Positions 1 through 11,741 of a stretch of DNA of 24,155 nucleotides are shown in pieces (within the stretch, counting starts at the first letter, position 1; every line of letters starts with the position of its first letter). Made by a program: the position numbers and the translations under genes. Source of the stretch: Saccoglossus kowalevskii. Lineage: Eukaryota; Hemichordata; Enteropneusta; Harrimaniidae. Location of the stretch: NCBI RefSeq assembly GCF_000003605.2, contig NW_003123096.1, forward strand, positions 1 to 24,155. The letters run 5' to 3'. Under the pieces are notes generated by a model. The model was not told the DNA's origin. It saw only the letters and a program-made list of their open reading frames with translations, and searched no databases.

Positions 1-1434
1 CACTCATGAGTTGGTAATCAGGATGTGTGCTTTGACTCGTATTAGTTGGTAATCAATATGTGTGCTTTGACTCACATGAGTTGGTAATCAGGATGTGTGC
101 TTTGACTCTCATGAGTTGGTAATCAAGATGTGTGCTTTGAATCACATGAGTTGGTAATCAGGATGTGTGCTTTGATTCACATGAGTTGGTAATAAGGATG
201 TGTGCTTTGACTCACATGAGTTGGTAATCAGGATGTGTGCTTTGACTCACATGAGTTGGTAATCAGGATGTGTGCTTTGACTCTCATGAGTTGGTAATCA
301 GGATGTGTGCTTTGACTCGTATTAGTTGGTAATCAAGATGTGTGCTTTGACTCACATGAGTTGGTAATCAGGATGTGTGCTTTGACTCACATGAGTTGGT
401 AATCAGGATGTGTGCTTTGACTCTCATGAGTTGGTAATCAGGATGTGTGCTTTGACTCACATGAGTTGGTAATCAGGATGTGTGCTTTGACTCGTATTAG
501 TTGGTAATCAAGATGTGTGCTTTGACTCTCATGAGTTGGTAATCAGGATGTGTGCTTTGACTCTCACGAGTTGGTAATCAGGATGTGTGCTTTGACTCGT
601 ATTAGTTGGTAATCAGGATGTGTGCTTTGACTCTCATGAGTTGGTAATCAGGATGTGTGCTTTGACTCTCATGAGTTGGTAATCAGGATGTGTGCTTTGA
701 CTCACATGAGTTGGTAATCAGGATGTGTGCTTTGACTCTCATGAGTTGGTAATCAGGATGTGTGCTTTGACTCACATGAGTTGGTAATAAGGATGTGTGC
801 TTTGACTCTCATGAGTTGGTAATCAGGATGTGTGCTTTGACTCTCATGAGTTGGTAATAAGGATGTGTGCTTTGACTCTCATGAGTTGGTAATCAGGATG
901 TGTGCTTTGACTCTCATGAGTTGGTAATCAGGATGTGTGCTTTGACTCACATGAGTTGGTAATAAGGATGTGTGCTTTGACTCTCATGAGTTGGTAATCA
1001 GGATGTGTGCTTTGACTCTCATGAGTTGGTAATCAGGATGTGTGCTTTGACTCACATGAGTTGGTAATAAGGATGTGTGCTTTGACTCTCATGAGTTGGT
1101 AATCAGGATGTGTGCTTTGACTCACAGGAGTTGGTAATCAGGATGTGTGCTTTGACTCACATGAGTTGGTAATCAGGATGTGTGCTTTGACTCACATGAG
1201 TTGGTAATCAGGATGTGTGCTTTGACTCACATGAGTTGGTAATCACGATGTGTGCTTTGACTCTCATGAGTTGGTAATAAAGATGTGTGCTTTGACTCTC
1301 ATGAGTTGGTAATCAGATGTGTGCTTTGACTCTCATGAGTTGGTAATCAGGATGTGTGCTTTGACTCTCATGAGTTGGTAATCAGGATGTGTGCTTTGAC
1401 TCACATGAGTTGGTAATAAGGATGTGTGCTTTGA
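1..1434. repeat. Left array segment, A/B mixture with scattered D and k units
   Basis: About 41 monomers of mostly A and B heads, with D heads at 36, 316, 491 and 596, an E head at 561 and CACAGGAG at 1121. Linker k (AATAAGG) recurs at 176, 771, 841, 946, 1051 and 1400. Units found nowhere else include the D unit at 36 with linker AATCAATATG, the AATCACG linker at 1226 and the AATAAAG linker at 1261. The unit at 1296 has lost one G (AATCAGATG, 34 bp). The units at 141 and 176 begin ATC and TTC instead of CTC. I found no long match to other blocks, so this is the least homogenised stretch of the window. The first two bases (CA where GA is expected) are too few to call an array boundary. Confidence 0.9.
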
Positions 1435-2132
1435 CTCACATGAGTTGGTGATCAGGATGTGTGCTTTGACTCACATGAGTTGGTAATCAAGATGTGTGCT
1501 TTGACTCACATGAGTTGGTGATCAGGATGTGTGCTTTGAATCATATTAGTTGGTAATCAGGATGTGTGCTTTGACTCATATTAGTTGGTAATCAGGATGT
1601 GTGCTTTGACTCTCATGAGTTGGTAATCAGGATGTGTGCTTTGACTCACATGAGTTGGTAATCAGGATGTGTGCTTTGACTCACATGAGTTGGTAATCAG
1701 GATGTGTGCTTTGACTCTCATGAGTTGGTAATCAGGATGTGTGCTTTGACTCATGAGTTGGTAATCAGGATGTGTGCTTTGACTCACTTGAGTTAGTAAT
1801 AAGAATGTGTGCTTTGACTCTCATGAGTTGGTAATAAGGATGTGTGCTTTGACTCTCATGAGTTGGTAATCAGGATGTGTGCTTTGACTCACATGAGTTG
1901 GTAATCAGGATGTGTGCTTTGACTCACATGAGTTGGTAATCAAGATGTGTGCTTTGACTCTCATGAGTTGGTAATCAGGATGTGTGCTTTGACTCTCATG
2001 AGTTGGTAATCAGGATGTGTGCTTTGACTCTCATGAGTTGGTAATCAGGATGTGTGCTTTGACTCACATGAGTTGGTAATCAGGATGTGTGCTTTGACTC
2101 ACATGAGTTGGTAATCAGGATGTGTGCTTTGA
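1435..2132. repeat. CACTTGAG-marked block, copy 1 (698 bp)
   Basis: Monomer order is Ad, Aa, Ad, C, C, B, A, A, B, G(33 bp), CACTTGAG, Bk, B, A, Aa, B, B, B, A, A. It matches 19964-20661 at a constant offset of 18,529 bp. The two share rare marks: the first C head preceded by TTGAATC (1540 and 20069), and the CACTTGAG unit carrying AGTTAGTAATAAGAATG (1783 and 20312). Copies at about 8419 and 12302 have the same order but ordinary TTGACTC and AGTTGGTAATAAGG, so copies 1 and 4 form one sub-lineage here and copies 2 and 3 another. Confidence 0.9.
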
Positions 2133-2517
2133 CTCTCATGAGTTGGTAATCAGGATGTGTGCTTTGACTCTCATGAGTTGGTAATCAGGATGTGTGCTTT
2201 GACTCACATGAGTTGGTAATCAGGATGTGTGCTTTGACTCTCATGAGTTGGTAATCAAGATGTGTGCTTTGACTCTCATGAGTTGGTAATCAGGATGTGT
2301 GCTTTGACTCTCATGAGTTGGTAATCAGGATGTGTGCTTTGACTCTCATGAGTTGGTAATCAGGATGTGTGCTTTGACTCACATGAGTTGGTAATAAGGA
2401 TGTGTGCTTTGACTCACATGAGTTGGTAATCAGGATGTGTGCTTTGACTCTCATGAGTTGGTAATCAGGATGTGTGCTTTGACTCTCATGAGTTGGTAAT
2501 CAGGATGTGTGCTTTGA

Positions 2518-2832
2518 CTCGTATTAGTTGGTAATCAGGATGTGTGCTTTGACTCATATGAGTTGGTAATCAGGATGTGTGCTTTGACTCACATGAGTTG
2601 GTAATCAGGATGTGTGCGTTGACTCACATGAGTTGGTAATCAGGATGTGTGCTTTGACTCACATGAGTTGGTAATCAGGATGTGTGCTTTGACTCGTATT
2701 AGTTGGTAATCAGGATGTGTGCTTTGACTCATATTAGTTGGTAATCAGGATGTGTGCTTTGACTCACATGAGTTAGTAATCAGGATGTGTGCTTTGACTC
2801 ATATTAGTTGGTAATCAGGATGTGTGCTTTGA
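2518..2832. repeat. D-rich 9-monomer module, copy 1 (315 bp)
   Basis: Order is D, CTCATATGAG, A-gcg, A, A, D, C, A, C. The same nine units in the same order occur at 9467-9781 and 13385-13699. The A unit at 2763 has AGTTAGTAATC, as does 13630, while 9712 has the ordinary AGTTGGTAATC. A shorter form (gcg, A, A, D, C, A, C) also begins at 11742, 16465 and 19373; in the last, C is replaced by the 33-bp CTCATTAG unit. Copies 1 to 3 each lie 735, 700 and 735 bp downstream of a CACTTGAG unit, so the module travels with that block. Confidence 0.88.
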
Positions 2833-2867
2833 CTCTCATGAGTTGGTAATCAGGATGTGTGCTTTGA

Positions 2868-3602
2868 CTCATATTAGTTGGTAATCAAGATGTGTGCTTT
2901 GACTCACATGAGTTGGTAATCAGGATGTGTGCTTTGACTCTCATGAGTTGGTAATCAGGATGTGTGCTTTGACTCTCATGAGTTGGTAATCAGGATGTGT
3001 GCTTTGACTCTCATGAGTTGGTAATCAGGACGTGTGCTTTGACTCTCATGAGTTGGTAATCAGGATGTGTGCTTTGACTCACATGAGTTGGTAATCAGGA
3101 TGTGTGCTTTGACTCTCATGAGTTGGTAATCAGGATGTGTGCTTTGACTCTCATGAGTTGGTAATCAGGATGTGTGCTTTGACTCATATTAGTTGGTAAT
3201 CAAGATGTGTGCTTTGACTCTCATGAGTTGGTAATCAGGATGTGTGCTTTGACTCACATGAGTTGGTAATCAGGATGTGTGCTTTGACTCTCATGAGTTG
3301 GTAATCAGGATGTGTGCTTTGACTCTCATGAGTTGGTAATCAGGATGTGTGCTTTGACTCATATTATTTGGTAATCAAGATGTGTACTTTGACTCTCATG
3401 AGTTGGTAATCAGGATGTGTGCCTTGACTCGTATTAGTTGGTAATCAAGATGTGTGCTTTGACTCATATTAGTTGGTAATCAGGATGTGTGCTTTGACTC
3501 AGATTATTTGGTAATCAAGATGTGTGCTTTGACTCATATTAGTTGGTAATCAGGATGTGTGCTTTGACTCATATTAGTTGGTAATCAAGATGTGTGCTTT
3601 GA
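2868..3602. repeat. 21-monomer block, copy 1 (735 bp), partner at 18075-18812
   Basis: Order is Ca, A, B, B, B-acg, B, A, B, B, Ca, B, A, B, B, F'a-tac, B, Da, C, Fa, C, Ca. The partner block 15,207 bp downstream has the same order and the same rare marks: acg at 3031/18238, the GTGTACTTT change at 3386/18593, and GTGCCTTGA just before the D unit at 3428/18635. The downstream copy has gained 3 bp, a GT in its D unit and a T in a later C unit. The first fourteen or so units also occur in the array at 6286 and 7614. Confidence 0.9.
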
Positions 3603-3637
3603 CTCACAGGAGTTGGTAATCAGGATGTGTGCTTTGA

Positions 3638-4158
3638 CTCAGATTATTTGGTAATCAAGATGTGTGCTTTGACTCTCATGAGTTGGTAATCAGGATGTGT
3701 GCTTTGACTCACATGAGTTGGTAATCAGGATGTGTGCTTTGACTCACATGAGTTGGTAATCAGGATGTGTGCGTTGACTCTCATGAGTTGGTAATCAGGA
3801 TGTGTGCTTTGACTCATGAGTTGGTAATCAGGATGTGTGCTTTGACTCTCACGAGTTGGTAATCAGGATGTGTGCTTTGACTCTCACGAGTTGGTAATCA
3901 GGATGTGTGCTTTGACTCAGATAATTTGGTAATCAAGATGTGTGCTTTGACTCTCATGAGTTGGTAATCAGGATGTGTGCTTTGACTCACATGAGTTGGT
4001 AATCAGGATGTGTGCTTTGACTCACATGAGTTGGTAATCAGGATGTGTGCGTTGACTCTCATGAGTTGGTAATCAGGATGTGTGCTTTGACTCATGAGTT
4101 GGTAATCAGGATGTGTGCTTTGACTCATATTAGTTGGTAATCAGGATGTGTGCTTTGA
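3638..4158. repeat. F/E/G module, copy 1 (521 bp)
   Basis: Order is Fa, B, A, A-gcg, B, G(33 bp), E, E, Fa, B, A, A-gcg, B, G(33 bp), C. It is itself a near-tandem pair: F, B, A, A-gcg, B, G recurs after 278 bp, which is eight units less the 2 bp missing from G. The module is repeated at 5555-6075 at an exact 1,917-bp offset. The one difference I see is the second F head, ATAATTT at 3919 against ATTATTT. A third, half-length copy lies at 7196-7438. Confidence 0.92.
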
Positions 4159-4403
4159 CTCAGATTATTTGGTAATCAAGATGTGTGCTTTGACTCTCAT
4201 GAGTTGGTAATCAGGATGTGTGCTTTGACTCTCATGAGTTGGTAATCAGGATGTGTGCTTTGACTCTCATGAGTTGGTAATCAGGATGTGTGCTTTGACT
4301 CTCATGAGTTGGTAATAAGGATGTGTGCTTTGACTCTCATGAGTTGGTAATCAGGATGTGTGCTTTGACTCTCATGAGTTGGTAATCAGGATGTGTGCTT
4401 TGA

Positions 4404-4823
4404 CTCTCATGATTTGGTAATCAGGATGTGTGCTTTGACTCATATTAGTTGGTAATCAAGATGTGTGCTTTGACTCACATGAGTTGGTAATCAGGATGTG
4501 TGCTTTGACTCTCATGAGTTGGTAATCAGGATGTGTGCTTTGACTCTCATGAGTTGGTAATCAGGATGTGTGCTTTGACTCTCATGAGTTGGTAATCAGG
4601 ACGTGTGCTTTGACTCTCATGAGTTGGTAATCAGGATGTGTGCTTTGACTCACATGAGTTGGTAATCAGGATGTGTGCTTTGACTCTCATGAGTTGGTAA
4701 TCAGGATGTGTGCTTTGACTCTCATGAGTTGGTAATCAGGATGTGTGCTTTGACTCATATTAGTTGGTAATCAAGATGTGTGCTTTGACTCTCATGAGTT
4801 GGTAATCAGGATGTGTGCTTTGA
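4404..4823. repeat. 12-monomer GATTTGG block, copy 1 (420 bp)
   Basis: Order is B with GATTTGG, Ca, A, B, B, B-acg, B, A, B, B, Ca, B. The same order is found at 6251-6670, 7579-7998 and 18040-18459. It is preceded by a run of B units whose number varies between copies: the F unit lies seven B units upstream of the GATTTGG unit at 4159, five at 6076 and four at 7439, counting the GATTTGG unit itself. This is a simple example of unit gain or loss. After 4823 this copy departs from the other three, which go on to an F' unit with GTGTACTTT. Confidence 0.9.
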
Positions 4824-4858
4824 CTCTCATGAGTTGGTAATCAGGATGTGTGCTTTGA

Positions 4859-5278
4859 CTCACATGAGTTGGTAATCAGGATGTGTGCTTTGACTCTCAT
4901 GAGTTGGTAATCAGGATGTGTGCTTTGACTCACATGAGTTGGTAATCAGGATGTGTGCTTTGACTCACATGAGTTGGTAATCAGGATGTGTGTTTTGACT
5001 CTCATGAGCTGGTAATCAGGATGTGTGCTTTGACTCTCACGAGTTGGTAATCAGGATGTGTGCTTTGACTCTCACGAGTTGGTAATCAGGATGTGTGCTT
5101 TGACTCAGATTATTTGGTAATCAAGATGTGTGCTTTGACTCTCATGAGTTGGTAATCAGGATGTGTGCTTTGACTCTCATGAGTTGGTAATCAGGATGTG
5201 TGCTTTGACTCACATGAGTTGGTAATCAGGATGTGTGCTTTGACTCTCATGAGTTGGTAATCAGAATGTGTGCTTTGA
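4859..5278. repeat. 12-monomer block repeated at the right edge of the window
   Basis: Order is A, B, A, A with GTGTTTTGA, B-agctgg, E, E, Fa, B, B, A, B with CAGAATG. From 4859 to 5272 it matches 23742-24155 at a constant offset of 18,883 bp. Shared rare marks are GTGTTTT (4993 and 23876), GAGCTGG, the E-E-F run and CAGAATG. I see two differences in the right copy, CATGCG at 23742 and CATTTG in the head at 24057. The match runs off the window edge, so its true length is unknown. Confidence 0.9.
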
Positions 5279-5554
5279 CTCGTATTAGTTGGTAATCAGG
5301 ATGTGTGCTTTGACTCTCACGAGTTGGTAATCAGGATGTGTGCTTTGACTCCTTATTTGGTAATCAAGATGTGTGCTTTGACTCATATTAGTTGGTAATC
5401 AGGATGTGTGCTTTGACTCTCACGAGTTGGTAATCAGGATGTGTGCTTTGACTCCTTATTTGGTAATCAAGATGTGTGCTTTAACTCTCACGAGTTGGTA
5501 ATCAGGATGTGTGCTTTGACTCTCACGAGTTGGTAATCAGGATGTGTGCTTTGA
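5279..5554. repeat. E-rich stretch with two 33-bp CCTTATTT units
   Basis: Order is D, E, 33-bp unit, C, E, 33-bp unit, E, E. The 33-bp units at 5349 and 5452 have head CTCCTTATTT and linker a, and are 103 bp apart (33+35+35), a small local duplication. The second is followed by GCTTTAACTC in place of GCTTTGACTC. The only other CCTTATTT unit in the window, at 19651, has TTCGTAATCAGG and so is not a direct copy of either. Confidence 0.88.
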
Positions 5555-6075
5555 CTCAGATTATTTGGTAATCAAGATGTGTGCTTTGACTCTCATGAGT
5601 TGGTAATCAGGATGTGTGCTTTGACTCACATGAGTTGGTAATCAGGATGTGTGCTTTGACTCACATGAGTTGGTAATCAGGATGTGTGCGTTGACTCTCA
5701 TGAGTTGGTAATCAGGATGTGTGCTTTGACTCATGAGTTGGTAATCAGGATGTGTGCTTTGACTCTCACGAGTTGGTAATCAGGATGTGTGCTTTGACTC
5801 TCACGAGTTGGTAATCAGGATGTGTGCTTTGACTCAGATTATTTGGTAATCAAGATGTGTGCTTTGACTCTCATGAGTTGGTAATCAGGATGTGTGCTTT
5901 GACTCACATGAGTTGGTAATCAGGATGTGTGCTTTGACTCACATGAGTTGGTAATCAGGATGTGTGCGTTGACTCTCATGAGTTGGTAATCAGGATGTGT
6001 GCTTTGACTCATGAGTTGGTAATCAGGATGTGTGCTTTGACTCATATTAGTTGGTAATCAGGATGTGTGCTTTGA
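5555..6075. repeat. F/E/G module, copy 2 (521 bp)
   Basis: The unit order and the two 33-bp G units are identical to those of the module at 3638-4158, at an offset of 1,917 bp throughout. Its second half (F, B, A, A-gcg, B, G, C from 5833) is also the start of the 39-monomer higher-order unit that follows. Confidence 0.92.
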
Positions 6076-7195
6076 CTCAGATTATTTGGTAATCAAGATG
6101 TGTGCTTTGACTCTCATGAGTTGGTAATCAGGATGTGTGCTTTGACTCTCATGAGTTGGTAATCAGGATGTGTGCTTTGACTCTCATGAGTTGGTAATCA
6201 GGATGTGTGCTTTGACTCTCATGAGTTGGTAATCAGGATGTGTGCTTTGACTCTCATGATTTGGTAATCAGGATGTGTGCTTTGACTCATATTAGTTGGT
6301 AATCAAGATGTGTGCTTTGACTCACATGAGTTGGTAATCAGGATGTGTGCTTTGACTCTCATGAGTTGGTAATCAGGATGTGTGCTTTGACTCTCATGAG
6401 TTGGTAATCAGGATGTGTGCTTTGACTCTCATGAGTTGGTAATCAGGACGTGTGCTTTGACTCTCATGAGTTGGTAATCAGGATGTGTGCTTTGACTCAC
6501 ATGAGTTGGTAATCAGGATGTGTGCTTTGACTCTCATGAGTTGGTAATCAGGATGTGTGCTTTGACTCTCATGAGTTGGTAATCAGGATGTGTGCTTTGA
6601 CTCATATTAGTTGGTAATCAAGATGTGTGCTTTGACTCTCATGAGTTGGTAATCAGGATGTGTGCTTTGACTCACATGAGTTGGTAATCAGGATGTGTGC
6701 TTTGACTCTCATGAGTTGGTAATCAGGATGTGTGCTTTGACTCTCATGAGTTGGTAATCAGGATGTGTGCTTTGACTCATATTATTTGGTAATCAAGATG
6801 TGTACTTTGACTCTCATGAGTTGGTAATCAGGATGTGTGCTTTGACTCGTATTAGTTGGTAATCAGGATGTGTGCTTTGACTCACATGAGTTGGTAATCA
6901 GGATGTGTGCTTTGACTCACATGAGTTGGTAATCAAGATGTGTGCTTTGACTCACATGAGTTGGTAATCAGGATGTGTGCTTTGACTCTCATGAGTTGGT
7001 AATCAGGATGTGTGCTTTGACTCACATGAGTTGGTAATCAGGATGTGTGCTTTGACTCACATGAGTTGGTAATCAAGATGTGTGCTTTGACTCACATGAG
7101 TTGGTGATCAGGATGTGTGCTTTGACTCACATGAGTTGGTAATCAAGATGTGTGCTTTGACTCTCATGAGTTGGTAATCAGGATGTGTGCTTTGA
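5833..7195. repeat. Higher-order repeat unit 1: 39 monomers, 1,363 bp
   Basis: It begins Fa, B, A, A-gcg, B, G, C, Fa, then a run of B units ending in GATTTGG, then the Ca-A-B-B-B(acg) block, the F'a-tac unit at 6776, and B, D, A, Aa, A, B, A, Aa, Ad, Aa, B. The next unit starts 1,363 bp later (39 x 35 - 2) with the same Fa-B-A-A(gcg)-B-G-C-Fa string. The acg mark at 6449 and the tac mark at 6804 recur 1,328 bp downstream. This is the clearest classical higher-order repeat in the window. Confidence 0.92.
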
Positions 7196-8523
7196 CTCAG
7201 ATTATTTGGTAATCAAGATGTGTGCTTTGACTCTCATGAGTTGGTAATCAGGATGTGTGCTTTGACTCACATGAGTTGGTAATCAGGATGTGTGCTTTGA
7301 CTCACATGAGTTGGTAATCAGGATGTGTGCGTTGACTCTCATGAGTTGGTAATCAGGATGTGTGCTTTGACTCATGAGTTGGTAATCAGGATGTGTGCTT
7401 TGACTCATATTAGTTGGTAATCAGGATGTGTGCTTTGACTCAGATTATTTGGTAATCAAGATGTGTGCTTTGACTCTCATGAGTTGGTAATCAGGATGTG
7501 TGCTTTGACTCTCATGAGTTGGTAATCAGGATGTGTGCTTTGACTCTCATGAGTTGGTAATCAGGATGTGTGCTTTGACTCTCATGATTTGGTAATCAGG
7601 ATGTGTGCTTTGACTCATATTAGTTGGTAATCAAGATGTGTGCTTTGACTCACATGAGTTGGTAATCAGGATGTGTGCTTTGACTCTCATGAGTTGGTAA
7701 TCAGGATGTGTGCTTTGACTCTCATGAGTTGGTAATCAGGATGTGTGCTTTGACTCTCATGAGTTGGTAATCAGGACGTGTGCTTTGACTCTCATGAGTT
7801 GGTAATCAGGATGTGTGCTTTGACTCACATGAGTTGGTAATCAGGATGTGTGCTTTGACTCTCATGAGTTGGTAATCAGGATGTGTGCTTTGACTCTCAT
7901 GAGTTGGTAATCAGGATGTGTGCTTTGACTCATATTAGTTGGTAATCAAGATGTGTGCTTTGACTCTCATGAGTTGGTAATCAGGATGTGTGCTTTGACT
8001 CACATGAGTTGGTAATCAGGATGTGTGCTTTGACTCTCATGAGTTGGTAATCAGGATGTGTGCTTTGACTCTCATGAGTTGGTAATCAGGATGTGTGCTT
8101 TGACTCATATTATTTGGTAATCAAGATGTGTACTTTGACTCTCATGAGTTGGTAATCAGGATGTGTGCTTTGACTCGTATTAGTTGGTAATCAGGATGTG
8201 TGCTTTGACTCACATGAGTTGGTAATCAGGATGTGTGCTTTGACTCACATGAGTTGGTAATCAAGATGTGTGCTTTGACTCACATGAGTTGGTAATCAGG
8301 ATGTGTGCTTTGACTCTCATGAGTTGGTAATCAGGATGTGTGCTTTGACTCACATGAGTTGGTAATCAGGATGTGTGCTTTGACTCACATGAGTTGGTAA
8401 TCAAGATGTGTGCTTTGACTCACATGAGTTGGTGATCAGGATGTGTGCTTTGACTCACATGAGTTGGTAATCAAGATGTGTGCTTTGACTCACATGAGTT
8501 GGTGATCAGGATGTGTGCTTTGA
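7196..8523. repeat. Higher-order repeat unit 2: 38 monomers, 1,328 bp
   Basis: This is the direct tandem copy of the preceding 1,363-bp unit, in the same order but with one B fewer before the GATTTGG unit (7579). Its last monomer is Ad (8489) where unit 1 ends in B (7161). It carries the same acg (7777) and tac (8132) marks. It passes straight into the C-C-B-A-A-B-G string of the second CACTTGAG block, so a CACTTGAG block here joins the 39-mer unit without a break. Confidence 0.92.
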
Positions 8524-9781
8524 CTCATATTAGTTGGTAATCAGGATGTGTGCTTTGACTCATATTAGTTGGTAATCAGGATGTGTGCTTTGACTCTCAT
8601 GAGTTGGTAATCAGGATGTGTGCTTTGACTCACATGAGTTGGTAATCAGGATGTGTGCTTTGACTCACATGAGTTGGTAATCAGGATGTGTGCTTTGACT
8701 CTCATGAGTTGGTAATCAGGATGTGTGCTTTGACTCATGAGTTGGTAATCAGGATGTGTGCTTTGACTCACTTGAGTTGGTAATAAGGATGTGTGCTTTG
8801 ACTCTCATGAGTTGGTAATAAGGATGTGTGCTTTGACTCTCATGAGTTGGTAATCAGGATGTGTGCTTTGACTCACATGAGTTGGTAATCAGGATGTGTG
8901 CTTTGACTCACATGAGTTGGTAATCAAGATGTGTGCTTTGACTCTCATGAGTTGGTAATCAGGATGTGTTCTTTGACTCTCATGAGTTGGTAATCAGGAT
9001 GTGTGCTTTGACTCTCATGAGTTGGTAATCAGGATGTGTGCTTTGACTCACATGAGTTGGTAATCAGGATGTGTGCTTTGACTCACATGAGTTGGTAATC
9101 AGGATGTGTGCTTTGACTCTCATGAGTTGGTAATCAGGATGTGTGCTTTGACTCTCATGAGTTGGTAATCAGGATGTGTGCTTTGACTCACATGAGTTGG
9201 TAATCAGGATGTGTGCTTTGACTCTCATGAGTTGGTAATCAGGATGTGTGCTTTGACTCTCATGAGTTGGTAATCAGGATGTGTGCTTTGACTCTCATGA
9301 GTTGGTAATCAGGATGTGTGCTTTGACTCACATGAGTTGGTAATAAGGATGTGTGCTTTGACTCACATGAGTTGGTAATCAGGATGTGTGCTTTGACTCT
9401 CATGAGTTGGTAATCAGGATGTGTGCTTTGACTCTCATGAGTTGGTAATCAGGATGTGTGCTTTGACTCGTATTAGTTGGTAATCAGGATGTGTGCTTTG
9501 ACTCATATGAGTTGGTAATCAGGATGTGTGCTTTGACTCACATGAGTTGGTAATCAGGATGTGTGCGTTGACTCACATGAGTTGGTAATCAGGATGTGTG
9601 CTTTGACTCACATGAGTTGGTAATCAGGATGTGTGCTTTGACTCGTATTAGTTGGTAATCAGGATGTGTGCTTTGACTCATATTAGTTGGTAATCAGGAT
9701 GTGTGCTTTGACTCACATGAGTTGGTAATCAGGATGTGTGCTTTGACTCATATTAGTTGGTAATCAGGATGTGTGCTTTGA
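8524..9781. repeat. CACTTGAG-marked block, copy 2, with D-rich module
   Basis: Order is C, C, B, A, A, B, G(33 bp), CACTTGAG-k (8767), Bk, B, A, Aa, then A/B units to Ak (9327), A, B, B and the D-rich 9-monomer module at 9467-9781. It parallels 12407-13699. The two stay 3,883 bp apart until about 9222, where this copy has one B-type unit fewer, after which the offset is 3,918 bp. A private change, GTGTTCTTT, lies in the unit at 8942. Confidence 0.88.
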
Positions 9782-11671
9782 CTCTCATGAGTTGGTAATC
9801 AGGATGTGTGCTTTGACTCATATTAGTTGGTAATCAGGATGTGTGCTTTGACTCATATTAGTTGGTAATCAGGATGTGTGCTTTGACTCACATGAGTTGG
9901 TAATCAGGATGTGTGCGTTGACTCACATGAGTTGGTAATCAGGATGTGTGCTTTGACTCTCATGAGTTGGTAATCAGGATGTGTGCTTTGACTCTCATGA
10001 GTTGGTAATCAGGATGTGTGCTTTGACTCACATGAGTTGGTAATCAGGATGTGTGCTTTGACTCACATGAGTTGGTAATCAAGATGTGTGCTTTGACTCA
10101 CATGAGTTGGTGATCAGGATGTGTGCTTTGACTCATATTAGTTGGTAATCAGGATGTGTGCTTTGACTCATATTAGTTGGTAATCAGGATGTGTGCTTTG
10201 ACTCTCATGAGTTGGTAATCAGGATGTGTGCTTTGACTCACATGAGTTGGTAATCAGGATGTGTGCTTTGACTCACATGAGTTGGTAATCAGGATGTGTG
10301 CTTTGACTCATATTAGTTGGTAATCAGGGTGTGTGCTTTGACTCTCATGAGTTGGTAATCAAGATGTGTGATTTGACTCATATTAGTTGTTAATCAGGAT
10401 GTGTGCTTTGACTCATATTAGTTGGTAATCAGGATGTGTGCTTTGACTCTCATGAGTTGGTAATAAGGATGTGTGCTTTGACTCTCATGAGTTGGTAATC
10501 AGGATGTGTGCTTTGACTCATATTAGTTGGTAATCAGGATGTGTGCTTTGACTCACATGAGTTGGTAATCAGGATGTGTGCTTTGACTCTCATGAGTTGG
10601 TAATCAGGATGTGTGCTTTGACTCACATGAGTTGGTAATCAGGATGTGTGCTTTGACTCATATTAGTTGGTAATCAGGATGTGTGCTTTGACTCATATTA
10701 GTTGTTAATCAGGATGTGTGCTTTGACTCATATTAGTTGGTAATCAGGATGTGTGCTTTGACTCTCATGAGTTGGTAATAAGGATGTGTGCTTTGACTCT
10801 CATGAGTTGGTAATCAGGATGTGTGCTTTGACTCATATTAGTTGGTAATCAGGATGTGTGCTTTGACTCACATGAGTTGGTAATCAGGATGTGTGCTTTG
10901 ACTCTCATGAGTTGGTAATCAGGATGTGTGCTTTGACTCACATGAGTTGGTAATCAGGATGTGTGCTTTGACTCATATTAGTTGGTAATCAGGATGTGTG
11001 CTTTGACTCATATTAGTTGGTAATCAGGATGTGTGCTTTGACTCTCATGAGTTGGTAATCAGGATGTGTGCTTTGACTCACATGAGTTGGTAATCAGGAT
11101 GTGTGCTTTGACTCTCATGAGTTGGTAATCAGGATGTGTGCTTTGACTCTCATGAGTTGGTAATCAGGATGTGTGCTTTGACTCACATGAGTTGGTAATC
11201 AGGATGTGTGCTTTGACTCTCATGAGTTGGTAATCAGGATGTGTGCTTTGACTCATATTAGTTGGTAATTAGGATGTGTGCTTTGACTCTCATGAGTTGG
11301 TAATCAGGATGTGTGCTTTGACTCTCATGAGTTGGTAATCAGGATGTGTGCTTTGACTCATATTAGTTGGTAATCAGGATGTGTGCTTTGACTCTCATGA
11401 GTTGGTAATCAGGATGTGTGCTTTGACTCTCATGAGTTGGTAATCAGGATGTGTGCTTTGACTCATATTAGTTGGTAATCAGGATGTGTGCTTTGACTCT
11501 CATGAGTTGGTAATAAGGATGTGTGCTTTGACTCTCATGAGTTGGTAATCAGGATGTGTGCTTTGACTCACATGAGTTGGTAATCAGGATGTGTGCTTTG
11601 ACTCACATGAGTTGGTAATCAGGATGTGTGCTTTGACTCTCATGAGTTGGTAATCAGGATGTGTGCTTTGA
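9747..11671. repeat. C-rich long block, copy 1 (1,925 bp), partner at 22307-23811
   Basis: Order starts C, B, C, C, A-gcg, A, B, B, A, Aa, Ad, C, C, B, A, A, C, Ba, then two rounds of a 9-monomer duplication, and ends C, B, B, C, B, B, C, Bk, B, A, A, B. It matches 22307 onward at an offset of 12,560 bp up to about 10831. After 12 units (420 bp) that the partner lacks, it matches again at an offset of 12,140 bp to 11671. Private changes here include GTGATTT at 10342 and AATTAGG at 11252. Confidence 0.87.
10377..11006. repeat. Tandem duplication of 9 monomers (2 x 315 bp)
   Basis: The string C-gttgtt, C, Bk, B, C, A, B, A, C occupies 10377-10691 and again 10692-11006. The rare AGTTGTTAA core marks the start of each round, exactly 315 bp apart. 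The copy of this region at 22937 has the same two gttgtt marks 315 bp apart, so the duplication preceded the longer-range copying between 9747-11671 and 22307-23811. Confidence 0.9.
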
Positions 11672-11741
11672 CTCGTATTAGTTGGTAATCAGGATGTGTG
11701 CTTTGACTCACATGAGTTGGTAATCAGGATGTGTGCTTTGA

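Noticed and set aside
1-2. Left boundary of the array, because the window opens with CACTC instead of GACTC
   Set aside because: This is a single differing base at the cut edge of the window. Private substitutions of this size occur throughout the array, so it gives no support for a boundary.
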